7,349 nt of DNA, taken from the NCBI GenBank assembly GCA_023387135.1, contig JAEWIK010000031.1:1-7349 (forward strand). The letters are read 5' to 3'. The stretch comes from Actinomycetes bacterium (GTDB taxonomy: Bacteria; Actinomycetota; Actinomycetes; Propionibacteriales; Propionibacteriaceae). Within the stretch, counting starts at the first letter, position 1. The number at the start of each line of letters is the position of its first letter. The translations under genes were made by a program, and so were the position numbers. A model generated the notes under the pieces. The model was not told the DNA's origin and ran no database searches. It saw nothing but the letters and a program-made list of their open reading frames with translations. Below, piece by piece: positions 1 through 5,796 of this stretch.

Positions 1-482
1 GTCTTGCCCTTGCGCGGCGCGCCGCCGCTGACGAGCACCATCGAGTTCGGGTACTTCTGCAGCGCCTTGACCGCCAGCTTGAGCCGGCGTTCGAGCTTGG
101 TGGTCATTCCGCCGGACTTGGTGAGGGCGGAGCCGAGGACGACGAACACGTGCCCCTTGGCGGGCAGGCCCGAGGGCACCGAGGTGTTCATCGGCATGCC
201 GGCGTTGATGGTCGACCAGGCGCCGACGAACTCGCTCCACAGCCTGGCTTCGAAGGCCGAGGTGGCGGCCATCGATCCGACGGCGATGTCGCGTTGGGCT
301 GTCTTGCCCTTGGCCTGCTGGAAGAACAGCGCCTGCGCCTTGAGGGTCGTCAGCGAGGCCGGCGGAGCGGGAGTGCTGGCGGCGCGCGCGGCCGGCGTCT
401 CGCCCGCCACGAGCATGCCGAGCGACAGCATCACTGCCAGTGCGGTGGCGATCGCCGTCCGCATCGTGCGAACCCTCGTCAT
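1..482 (-). CDS. Secreted YdcF/ElyC-like (DUF218) protein, 3' end cut off by the window
   Basis: The first 160 residues of a minus-strand gene are visible; the rest lies beyond the left edge. The start at 482 is chosen because GGAGG lies 6 nt upstream. A second ATG at 464 is in frame but has a poorer site. The N-terminus is a signal peptide: basic residues 3-8, a hydrophobic core at about 10-27, and an ARA cleavage motif at 32-34. A polar segment follows, and then the DUF218 core begins: GHVFVVLGSAL (110-120), a basic helix starting KLERRLKLAVKAL (129-141), and MVLVSGGAPRKGK (148-160). The strand, helix and SGG order is that of YdcF/SanA/ElyC proteins, some of which act in envelope or peptidoglycan precursor metabolism. 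The exact reaction is not established for most members. The gene diverges from the glycosyltransferase. The family call is fairly firm; the function is not. Confidence 0.8.
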   Translation of the reverse strand, partial: MTRVRTMRTAIATALAVMLSLGMLVAGETPAARAASTPAPPASLTTLKAQALFFQQAKGKTAQRDIAVGSMAATSAFEARLWSEFVGAWSTINAGMPMNTSVPSGLPAKGHVFVVLGSALTKSGGMTTKLERRLKLAVKALQKYPNSMVLVSGGAPRKGK

Positions 483-781
483 CAAGAGCCTCCAGGGTCT
501 CACCAAGCCGTCCCCCGAATGGGCTTGTCAACGCCGTATCGATGTGCCGACCGCGGGCCGGCGACCCTCGGAGTCTGACAGCTTCACCCGCGAGCGGTCA
601 CCTCTACTTGAGGTTTCGGCGGCTGCAGGTTGAGACTTCGGCAGGACTCGCCGGGCGGCCTGAGGCTCGGCGCGTGCGGCCCGCCCGGCGCGGGTACCAG
701 CCTCAACGTGAGCAGCAGGTCTAACCGGGACGGCAGGCGGGCGACGAGGTCGCCCCGCCCCTCGTCGGGCGCGACGACGGC
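483..781. other. Divergent intergenic region with two GC-rich inverted repeats
   Basis: This gap of about 300 bp between the divergent YdcF-like and glycosyltransferase genes has no convincing gene. Reading frames crossing it are not supported by any recognisable protein. It contains a perfect 10-bp inverted repeat (arms 649-658 and 681-690, 22-nt loop) and a perfect 8-bp one (742-749 and 760-767, 10-nt loop). The second ends 14 nt before the glycosyltransferase ATG. Neither is followed by a T-run in either direction, and no gene ends here, so they are not ordinary terminators. They could be operators or leader structure. Confidence 0.5.
503..531 (-). promoter_or_regulatory. Possible promoter for the YdcF-like gene
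   Basis: On the minus strand a perfect TTGACA (plus-strand positions 526-531) lies about 45 bp upstream of the chosen start codon. The hexamer 17 nt downstream is GCTTGG, a poor -10, so only the -35 half is convincing. Orientation and distance suit a promoter for the secreted protein gene, but it could be chance. Confidence 0.3.
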
Positions 782-1729
782 ATGAACCAGACCTTCGACG
801 CCGAGTACGTCCTGCCTCTCCGCTGGGACGCCGGTGCCGACCTGGGCGAGCTGACCACCTACCTGGCGAGGCTGTCGCGCGTCATCGACGTGACCGTCGT
901 CGACGGCTCGTCGGGCCCGGCCTTCGACGAGCACCACCAGGCGTGGTCGCGCTGGGTGAGGCACCTCCCTCCCGAACCGTGGCCGGGCCGCAACGGCAAG
1001 GTCAGGGGCGTGGTGACGGGGGTCAGGCTCGCACGCCATCCCGTGGTGGTGATCGCCGACGACGACGTGCGCTACACCACCGAGACGCTGGGCCGCGCCC
1101 TGGACCTGCTCGACGACGCCGACCTCGTGGTCCCGCAGAACGTCTTCTCGACCTGGCCGTGGCACGCCCGCTGGGACACCGGCAGGCAGGTGGCGAACCG
1201 CGCTCTGGGAGGCGACTTCCCGGGCACGCTGGTGCTGCGGCGCAGCGCGCTCCCCCACGGCTACGACGGCGACGTGCTCTTCGAGAACCTCGAACTGATG
1301 CTGACCGTCGAGGCTTCCGGCGGACGGGTGCGGCGGGCTGACGACCTGTTCGTCGACAGGCTCGCGCCGACGACGTCGCACTTCTGGTCCCAGCGGGTCA
1401 GGCAGGCCTACGACAGCCTCGCCCAGCCCGGACGGCTGCTGGCGGAGGCGGCGCTGCTGCCCGCCGTGCTGCTGTCGCTCAGGCACCCGGGACGCCTGGT
1501 GGCGCTGGCGGCAGGCGCCGTCGCGCTCGGCGAGGTCGGCAGGCGGAAGGCGGGCGGGGCGTCGCGGTTCCCCAGGACGGCGGCCTTGTGGACGCCGGTC
1601 TGGTTGGCAGAACGTGCCGTCTGCACCTGGCTCGCGCTGGGCCTGAGGCTGCGCGGCGGTGTCAGGTACGGCGACCGGCGCATCCTGCGGGCCACCTCGG
1701 CCGCCGCGCACCGCACGCGGTCGTCGTGA
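782..1729 (+). CDS. Family 2-like glycosyltransferase
   Basis: A 315-residue protein predicted to move a sugar from a nucleotide-activated donor to an unknown acceptor. The fold signature is visible: a beta-strand ending in VDGSSG (40-45) for nucleotide binding, then VVVIADDDVRY (88-98) with the metal-binding DDD at 93-95. A SQRVRQAYDSL segment (203-213) resembles the QxxRW-type motif of GT-A enzymes. Two hydrophobic stretches at about 218-250 and 266-290 suggest membrane attachment at the C-terminus. An in-frame TAA at 722-724 closes the frame upstream, and ATG 782 is the first start after it. The ribosome binding site is weak (GACGACGG). The next gene starts about 67 nt downstream on the same strand, so co-transcription is possible. 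The superfamily is well supported; donor and acceptor are unknown. Confidence 0.8.
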   Translation: MNQTFDAEYVLPLRWDAGADLGELTTYLARLSRVIDVTVVDGSSGPAFDEHHQAWSRWVRHLPPEPWPGRNGKVRGVVTGVRLARHPVVVIADDDVRYTTETLGRALDLLDDADLVVPQNVFSTWPWHARWDTGRQVANRALGGDFPGTLVLRRSALPHGYDGDVLFENLELMLTVEASGGRVRRADDLFVDRLAPTTSHFWSQRVRQAYDSLAQPGRLLAEAALLPAVLLSLRHPGRLVALAAGAVALGEVGRRKAGGASRFPRTAALWTPVWLAERAVCTWLALGLRLRGGVRYGDRRILRATSAAAHRTRSS

Positions 1730-1796
1730 CGTGCCACCGACGCCTGCCAGCGCCGCCCGCTGCGTGCGGGAGCGCCGGTGCGGGTACCGGTTCTTC

Positions 1797-2561
1797 ATGG
1801 TCGAGTCAACGATGAACCAGGGGCAGGGCTCCCCGCGCGCCGGCGGAGACGCTCCGGAGGCGTCCTCGGCCCTGTCGCACGCTCCCGACGCCGAGGTCCG
1901 CGCGGCGATCACCGACTTCGTGGCGGGCGACTACCCGTGCGTCGGAGCGAGGTCTGTCTTCAAGCGCGGTGCCGTCGAGATCCTCGTGCTCGACGGCCTC
2001 GCCGACGAAGCCGGGACGGCCACGTTGCTGGCGGCGCTCGAGGAGTTCGCGCGCGAGCACCCGAAGACCAGCGAGGCGACGACCCCCGACCTGGCGTCCT
2101 TCCTCGTCGTGTTCAGGGAGCCTGCCACCACCACCGAGGTCGAGTTCGAGGACCTGCTGTGGCGCCAACTCGCCCTGCTGCACCACCTCGACTCCACCCC
2201 GTGGGACGCCGACGTCAGCGCCGACCCCTCCGACCCGCACTTCGGCTTCAGCGTGGCGGGACGGGCCTACTTCGTCATCGGCATGCACCCGGGCGCCTCG
2301 CGGCTCGCCCGCCGGGCACCGCTCCCGACGCTCGTCTTCAACCTCCACAGCCAGTTCGCCCAGTTGCGGGCGGCAGGCAAGTACGACAGGCTGCGCGACA
2401 CCGTCCGCCGCCGCGACCTCGAACTGCAGGGGTCGCCGAACCCGATGCTCGCCGATCACGGCGACCGTTCGGAGGCCAGGCAGTACTCGGGACGGAGGGT
2501 GCCCGACGGCTGGACGCCGCCCTATGATCTGCGAACCACGACACGAGGAGAACGCGAGTGA
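1797..2561 (+). CDS. YqcI/YcgG family protein, GntA-like heme-dependent guanidine N-hydroxylase homologue
   Basis: A 254-residue protein of the YqcI/YcgG family. The characterised member GntA uses heme to N-hydroxylate the guanidino group of pre-guanitoxin. The family blocks are present in order: FVAGDYPCVGARSVF (41-55), an LWRQLALLHHLD helix (121-132), HFGFSVAGRAYFVIGMHPGA (148-167) continuing into SRLARR, PTLVFNLHSQFAQLR (177-191), and the end block DHGDRSEARQYSGR (220-233). His164 and His184 in the conserved blocks are plausible heme or substrate contacts, but that is inference. The start is uncertain: ATG 1797 and ATG 1812 are both in frame and neither has a strong ribosome binding site. 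The first 30 residues are low-complexity and may be partly untranslated. The 3' end overlaps the DUF1989 gene by 4 nt (GTGA). The substrate here is unknown; neither guanitoxin production nor arginine hydroxylation is shown. Confidence 0.82.
   Translation: MVESTMNQGQGSPRAGGDAPEASSALSHAPDAEVRAAITDFVAGDYPCVGARSVFKRGAVEILVLDGLADEAGTATLLAALEEFAREHPKTSEATTPDLASFLVVFREPATTTEVEFEDLLWRQLALLHHLDSTPWDADVSADPSDPHFGFSVAGRAYFVIGMHPGASRLARRAPLPTLVFNLHSQFAQLRAAGKYDRLRDTVRRRDLELQGSPNPMLADHGDRSEARQYSGRRVPDGWTPPYDLRTTTRGERE
2545..2550 (+). promoter_or_regulatory. Strong ribosome binding site for the DUF1989 gene
   Basis: GAGGAG lies 7 nt before the GTG at 2558, inside the last codons of the GntA-like gene. It fixes the DUF1989 start as a GTG that overlaps the preceding stop codon, the usual arrangement for coupled translation of two proteins made together. 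Confidence 0.85.
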
Positions 2562-3160
2562 ACCGGCTCGAACCCCAGACCGGCGTCGGCTTCAGGATGT
2601 CCACCGGGGACGAGCTGCTGGTGGTCGACCCGACGGGCGGCCAGGTGAGCGACCTGTACGCGGTGGCGGACCCCGACACCGAGGAGTGGCTGTCCAGCGG
2701 CCGCACGATCGACTACGGGAACAAGGTGTTCTTCACCACCGGCGACGTGCTCTACAGCAACCGGTCGCGGCCGATGTTCACGATCATCGAGGACACCTGC
2801 GGCAGCCACGACTTCACCCTCACCCCGTGCAGCCAGGACACCTTCGACCTGCTCTATCCGGAGTTCGCCGGCGCCCCGCACCCGAGTTGCCTCGACAACC
2901 TGCACTTCGGGCTCGGGCAGTTCGGCGTCTCGAAGGACAGGATCGCCACCTCGTTCAACATCTTCATGAACGTGTGGACCGACCCCGACGGCACCCTCCA
3001 CATCGATCCGCCGCGGTCGCAGGCGGGCGCGAGGTTCCGCGTCAGGGCCGAGCAGGACCTGTTCGTCGGCCTCACCGCCTGCTCGGCCGAGAAGTCGAAC
3101 GGCGGCGTCTGCAAGCCGATCGACTACCAGGTGCAAGGCACCGGCGGCCAGAACCTCTGA
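2558..3160 (+). CDS. DUF1989 (urea carboxylase-associated / carboxyguanidine deiminase-like) protein
   Basis: A 200-residue protein, complete for the family. It starts at GTG with a strong ribosome binding site. Family signatures are GGQVSDLYA (27-35), the Cys/His block EDTCGSHDF (78-86, Cys81 and His84), HPSCLDNL (108-115, Cys111), FNIFMNVW (133-140) and GLTACSA (171-177, Cys175). The clustered Cys and His residues suggest a metal site. DUF1989 proteins were long called urea carboxylase-associated; paired members (CgdA/CgdB) are now known to act as carboxyguanidine deiminase in guanidine breakdown. Here there is one copy, no urea carboxylase or allophanate hydrolase beside it, and it is coupled to a GntA-like N-hydroxylase. 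It may therefore process a guanidino or hydroxyguanidino product of that enzyme (inference). The C-terminus looks natural, although a transposon gene abuts it. Confidence 0.82.
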   Translation: MNRLEPQTGVGFRMSTGDELLVVDPTGGQVSDLYAVADPDTEEWLSSGRTIDYGNKVFFTTGDVLYSNRSRPMFTIIEDTCGSHDFTLTPCSQDTFDLLYPEFAGAPHPSCLDNLHFGLGQFGVSKDRIATSFNIFMNVWTDPDGTLHIDPPRSQAGARFRVRAEQDLFVGLTACSAEKSNGGVCKPIDYQVQGTGGQNL

Positions 3161-4503
3161 CTCCGGGAGCCGGGACCTATGAGTTCAGGACGAGTTCTCT
3201 GAACACCGTTCTCCGAGTCCTCTTCGGACGCGTTGAGTGCGCGTCTGATGCTCGGTTCCTGCTTCATCGAGGTGACGTGACGGCCCGACGCGTGGGCGGG
3301 GTCGTCAGTGGTCGGGAACTCTCCACAGGCTGACACGGCAGAACGTGCCGCGTAGCGTTCGAGGTTGATCGCCGCGTTGGTGTCGCGGTGGTGCGAGGTT
3401 CCACAGCTCTCGCACGTCCACTGCCTGACCCGCAGCGAGGTCAGGCGCTTGGTTCTCGCGCCACACCCGCTGCACGTCGTGCTGGACGGATACCACCGGT
3501 CCGCCACGACCAGCCTCACCCCGCGCTCGGGGCACTTGTACTCCAGTTGCCGCCGGAACTCCCCAAACCCCGCATCCAGGATCGACATCGCCAACCCGGC
3601 CTTCGCCCGCGCCCGACGACGCAGGAACACCCCCGGACGGTCAGGGTCAGGTCGCGGCGCCGGACGGGCGGTCATCCCCTTCACGTTCAGGTCCTCGACA
3701 CCGATCACATCGAAGTCACAGGCGAGCCGATGGGTCAGTTGGTGCAGCCACTCCGCGCGGGCATCAGCCACCACGCCATGCACACGAGCGAGCCTGGCCC
3801 GCGCCTTCGCCCGGTTCCTCGACCCCTTCTGCTTCCGTGCCACCGACTGCTGCGCCCGACGCAACCGCCGCCGCGCCCTGCGATACGCGCGCGGCACCGC
3901 CACCATCTCCCCGCTGCTCAGCGCATACCCACGCGTCCCGACATCCACCCCCACCACCCGACCACCCGGCCGGGCCACCACCCCAGGCTCGGGCAGGTCA
4001 CACGCCAACGACGCGAACCACCTGCCACGCCGCCTGCTGACCGTCACCGACACCACCCTCGCATCCGGCCACCGCAACCGCTCCCGCATCCGCACCCACC
4101 CCACATGCGGCAACCGCAACCGGTCCCCCGCCACCACGAAGAACCCCGACGACACCCGAAACGCATCATGCACACCCTTCTTGTGCCGCCTCGGGAACCC
4201 CGCACGCCCCGCAAAGAAGTTCGCGAAAGCCCGCCCCAGATCACGCACCGCCTCCTGCGGCGCACACTTCGTCACCCCCGCCATCCACGGAAACAACTCG
4301 CCCTTCACCATGTTCAAATGCAGCCGGGCACCCGCCTCGCTCGGCCTGTCACACGACGTCGGATCCACCAACCACTGCCGATACGCGTCCCCCCACCAAT
4401 CCAACGCCCAGTTGTACGCAACCCGACTCGCCCCACACGCCCGCGCCATACAACCCGCCTGAACATTGTTCAGATCCAGAGCCACCCTATGCGCCCGGCT
4501 CAT
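3124..4503 (-). CDS. tnpB: TnpB RNA-guided endonuclease of the IS200/IS605 group
   Basis: A 459-residue TnpB, counting from the ATG at 4503. TnpB proteins are RNA-guided DNA nucleases, ancestral to Cas12, that cut at a site set by the element's own omega-RNA and help keep the element in place. The N-terminus SRAHRVALDLNNVQAG and CGASRVAYNWAL is typical of the family. All three RuvC motifs look intact: GVDVGTRGYAL (Asp187), VIGVEDLNVKGM (Glu270) and HHRDTNAAIN (Asp374). A zinc finger has CSGC (Cys344, 347) and CESC (Cys364, 367). The start is 4503 or the adjacent ATG 4506; GGAG just upstream favours 4503. The frame stays open far upstream, but that part has no family similarity. The stop falls inside the antisense of the DUF1989 gene (37-bp convergent overlap), so the last dozen residues are probably read from flanking DNA. 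It is probably active, as nothing catalytic is missing. Confidence 0.85.
   Translation of the reverse strand: MSRAHRVALDLNNVQAGCMARACGASRVAYNWALDWWGDAYRQWLVDPTSCDRPSEAGARLHLNMVKGELFPWMAGVTKCAPQEAVRDLGRAFANFFAGRAGFPRRHKKGVHDAFRVSSGFFVVAGDRLRLPHVGWVRMRERLRWPDARVVSVTVSRRRGRWFASLACDLPEPGVVARPGGRVVGVDVGTRGYALSSGEMVAVPRAYRRARRRLRRAQQSVARKQKGSRNRAKARARLARVHGVVADARAEWLHQLTHRLACDFDVIGVEDLNVKGMTARPAPRPDPDRPGVFLRRRARAKAGLAMSILDAGFGEFRRQLEYKCPERGVRLVVADRWYPSSTTCSGCGARTKRLTSLRVRQWTCESCGTSHHRDTNAAINLERYAARSAVSACGEFPTTDDPAHASGRHVTSMKQEPSIRRALNASEEDSENGVQRTRPELIGPGSRSQRFWPPVPCTW
3165..3300 (-). ncRNA. Candidate omega-RNA (reRNA) scaffold at the tnpB 3' end
   Basis: In studied TnpB systems the guide RNA comes from the 3' end of tnpB and the right end of the element, and its last bases are flanking DNA. 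This stretch has the expected run of small hairpins: GCCC/GGGC (3283-3286 with 3294-3297), TCCGA/TCGGA (3212-3216 with 3224-3228) and GTTCAG/CTGAAC (3183-3188 with 3199-3204). GAAC/GTTC (3201-3204 with 3208-3211) is an alternative to the last pairing. The call rests on position and hairpins only; the ends are guesses. Confidence 0.4.
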
Positions 4504-4561
4504 CATGCTCCGCGACGATGTCGACGGGATTGAACGTTGCCACGTACCCAGCATCGACCAC

Positions 4562-4600
4562 CCACAGCGGGGAGGGCCACCCTCGACCCGACCCCTGTGG
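4562..4600. repeat. Nested inverted repeat upstream of tnpB
   Basis: CCACAG (4562-4567) pairs with CTGTGG (4595-4600). The stem extends by GGG/CCC with one bulged base, and it encloses a compact hairpin GAGGG-CCA-CCCTC (4572-4584). It lies about 60 bp upstream of the tnpB start. Subterminal imperfect hairpins mark the left end of IS200/IS605 elements, so this may be the left-end structure. A DnaA-box-like TGTGGACAA (4596-4604) overlaps its right arm, but it is a single copy. Confidence 0.45.
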
Positions 4601-4641
4601 ACAAGCGTCACCGAGCCGGCTGCCACCCTCCCGCAATGCCC

Positions 4642-4706
4642 GCCCCGGCACGCCGCGAAACCCGCGGCCCGGCACCGGCGTCGGTGGCGTTTTCCGCTGC
4701 CGGGGC
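4642..4706. repeat. Three-way-junction-like structured element
   Basis: A perfect 9-bp outer stem (GCCCCGGCA at 4642-4650 with TGCCGGGGC at 4698-4706) encloses two perfect hairpins. One is GCCGCG-AAACC-CGCGGC (4652-4668). The other is CACCG-GCGT-CGGTG (4673-4686). Together they give 20 base pairs in 65 nt with the layout of a three-way junction. It sits between tnpB and the repressor promoter, upstream of both start codons. It could be transposon left-end structure, a structured leader of the tnpB transcript, or a small RNA. No protein-coding explanation is apparent, and no known RNA family is recognised. Confidence 0.45.
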
Positions 4707-4729
4707 AACAAAAGCCGCGGCGTCCTCCA

Positions 4730-4758
4730 GTTTCGGTGCGGAGATATCCCGGTTTCGG
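4730..4758. promoter_or_regulatory. Repeated GTTTCGG, possible repressor half-sites
   Basis: GTTTCGG occurs at 4730-4736 and 4752-4758. The repeat spacing is 22 bp, about two helical turns, and the second copy ends 3 bp before the repressor -10. The same TTTCG core appears inverted (CGAAA) three times upstream of the binding-protein gene. This fits autoregulation by the LacI protein but is inferred from pattern alone. Confidence 0.35.
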
Positions 4759-4761
4759 CTC

Positions 4762-4767
4762 TATGCT
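4762..4767 (+). promoter_or_regulatory. -10 element giving a leaderless repressor transcript
   Basis: TATGCT fits the actinobacterial TANNNT -10 pattern and ends 6 nt before the GTG at 4774, which places the transcript start at or next to the start codon. No Shine-Dalgarno sequence precedes that GTG. Both facts suit a leaderless mRNA. No good -35 lies 16-18 nt upstream. The same hexamer is the -10 of the binding-protein gene. Confidence 0.55.
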
Positions 4768-4773
4768 CGACGC

Positions 4774-5796
4774 GTGTCGAACGATGTCAGCGTCGAGAGA
4801 GTCAAGCTTGCGGACCTCGCAACGGAAGCGGGAGTCTCGCTGTCGACGATGTCGAAAGTGCTGAACGGTCGTCCCGACGTCGCCGCCGGCACCCGCGCGC
4901 GGGTCGAGGAAGTGCTCGCCCAGCGGGGCTACACCCGCCGCGTCGCCGCCAACGGTGGCCACAACGAACTCATCGAACTCGTCTTCCACGAATTGCAGGA
5001 CGTGTGGTCGATGGAGGTCATCGCCGGGGTCGAGCGTGCCGCCCAGAACTACGGGCTCTCGGTCGTGCTGACCGAGACCGGCACCAGGCACTCACCCGCC
5101 CCGGACTGGATCAAGGGCGTCATGCGCCGCCGTCCGATGGGCGTCGTCCTGGTCTTCTCCGACCTCGCGCCCGACTACAGGATCCAGCTCGAGGCACGGT
5201 CCATCCCGTTCGTCATCATCGACCCTGCCGGCGATCCCGCCCCCGACGTCCCGTCGGTGGGCTCGGCGAACTGGTCGGGCGGCCTGCAGGCGACGCGGCA
5301 CCTCATCGAGCTCGGCCACCGCAGGATCGCGGCGATCACCGGCCCCGAGGACATGATGTGCTCGCTGGCAAGGGTGGACGGTTACCGGACGGCGATGAAC
5401 CAGGCGGGACTGTCGATCGAGCCTGACTGGATCAGGTTCGGCGACTTCCACGTGGACGGAGGCCGCGAGCACACCCTCGCGCTGCTGTCGCTGCCGGAGC
5501 GCCCGACGGCGATCTTCGCGGGCAGCGACCTGCAGGCGCTCGGGGTGTACGAGGCCACCCGCAGCCTCGGCCTGCGCATTCCCGAAGATCTTTCGATAGT
5601 CGGCTACGACGACCTGCCGGTCTCGCAGTGGGTGAGCCCCCGGCTGACCACCGTGCACCAGCCGCTGCGTCGCATGGGCGCGGAGGCCGCGCGGATAGTG
5701 ATCGGGCTCGCCAAGCATCGTCCGACGGCGACCCCGCGGCTCGATCTCGCCACGCACCTCGTCGTCCGCGAGAGCACCGCGCACCCGGCCGGCTAG
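4774..5796 (+). CDS. LacI-family transcriptional repressor, probably of the adjacent sugar-uptake operon
   Basis: A 340-residue LacI/GalR regulator of normal length. The helix-turn-helix is VKLADLATEAGVSLSTMSKV (10-29), followed by LNGRPDVAAGTRARVEEVL (30-48). The hinge that follows (about 52-66) is short and lacks the usual arginine/leucine pattern. The ligand-binding domain begins LIELVFHELQDVWSMEVIAG (66-85). It continues with RPMGVVLVFSD (120-130), GHRRIAAITGPED (181-193), RPTAIFAGSDLQALGVYEA (243-261), DLSIVGYDDLPVS (272-284) and LTTVHQPLRRMG (291-302). It ends LVVRESTA (329-336). Start GTG 4774 is chosen because it gives the family-length N-terminus and lies just after a -10 element; the frame is open further upstream without similarity. 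It presumably binds near its own promoter and that of the solute-binding protein, released by an imported sugar. Similarity by memory to actinobacterial xylobiose-type regulators (BxlR group) is a weak lead only. Confidence 0.85.
   Translation: MSNDVSVERVKLADLATEAGVSLSTMSKVLNGRPDVAAGTRARVEEVLAQRGYTRRVAANGGHNELIELVFHELQDVWSMEVIAGVERAAQNYGLSVVLTETGTRHSPAPDWIKGVMRRRPMGVVLVFSDLAPDYRIQLEARSIPFVIIDPAGDPAPDVPSVGSANWSGGLQATRHLIELGHRRIAAITGPEDMMCSLARVDGYRTAMNQAGLSIEPDWIRFGDFHVDGGREHTLALLSLPERPTAIFAGSDLQALGVYEATRSLGLRIPEDLSIVGYDDLPVSQWVSPRLTTVHQPLRRMGAEAARIVIGLAKHRPTATPRLDLATHLVVRESTAHPAG

Larger units (their letters stand above)
3161..4710 (-). mobile_element. IS200/IS605-group tnpB-only element, ends not resolved
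   Basis: The unit is a lone tnpB with structured DNA at both ends and no Y1 transposase (TnpA) or serine recombinase in the window. This resembles the non-autonomous tnpB-only elements of the IS200/IS605 group, which depend on a transposase supplied elsewhere. The right end must lie beyond the DUF1989 stop at 3160, just past a hairpin at 3183-3204. The left end lies somewhere between the tnpB start (about 4503) and the repressor promoter (about 4735). Candidate left-end structures are the hairpins at 4562-4600 and 4642-4706. Elements of this group leave no target duplication and have no terminal inverted repeats, so the exact ends need comparison with an empty site. The boundaries given are approximate. 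Confidence 0.55.

Noticed and set aside
1756..1770. CCCGC-TGCGT-GCGGG hairpin after the glycosyltransferase
   Set aside because: The stem is only 5 bp and is not followed by a T-run, so a terminator is not supported.
584..1912. Long 442-codon open frame on the minus strand
   Set aside because: It lies antisense to the glycosyltransferase and GntA-like genes, both of which have clear family motifs. Its translation is low-complexity Arg/Pro/Gly/Val-rich, as expected for a GC-rich shadow frame.
1606..3350. Exact 14-bp repeat GGCAGAACGTGCCG at 1606-1619 and 3337-3350
   Set aside because: One copy lies in glycosyltransferase coding sequence and the other in tnpB coding sequence. In 7.3 kb of GC-rich DNA a single 14-bp match is not far from chance, and nothing else is shared around it.
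3365..4533. Long plus-strand open frames of 365 and 381 codons
   Set aside because: They are antisense to tnpB, whose RuvC and zinc-finger motifs are unmistakable. The translations are His/Pro/Arg-rich with no recognisable domain.
4596..4604. DnaA-box-like TGTGGACAA (TTGTCCACA on the minus strand)
   Set aside because: It matches the actinobacterial DnaA-box form, but only one copy was found. There is no AT-rich unwinding region and no dnaA or dnaN nearby, so there is no support for an origin.
4537..4773. N-terminal extension of the repressor from ATG 4537
   Set aside because: The LacI helix-turn-helix starts about 10 residues after GTG 4774. The extra residues have no counterpart in the family and cross strongly structured DNA.
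4504..5091. N-terminal extension of the tnpB frame up to 5091
   Set aside because: TnpB similarity begins at SRAHRVALD near 4503. The extension runs antisense through the repressor gene and has no family similarity.
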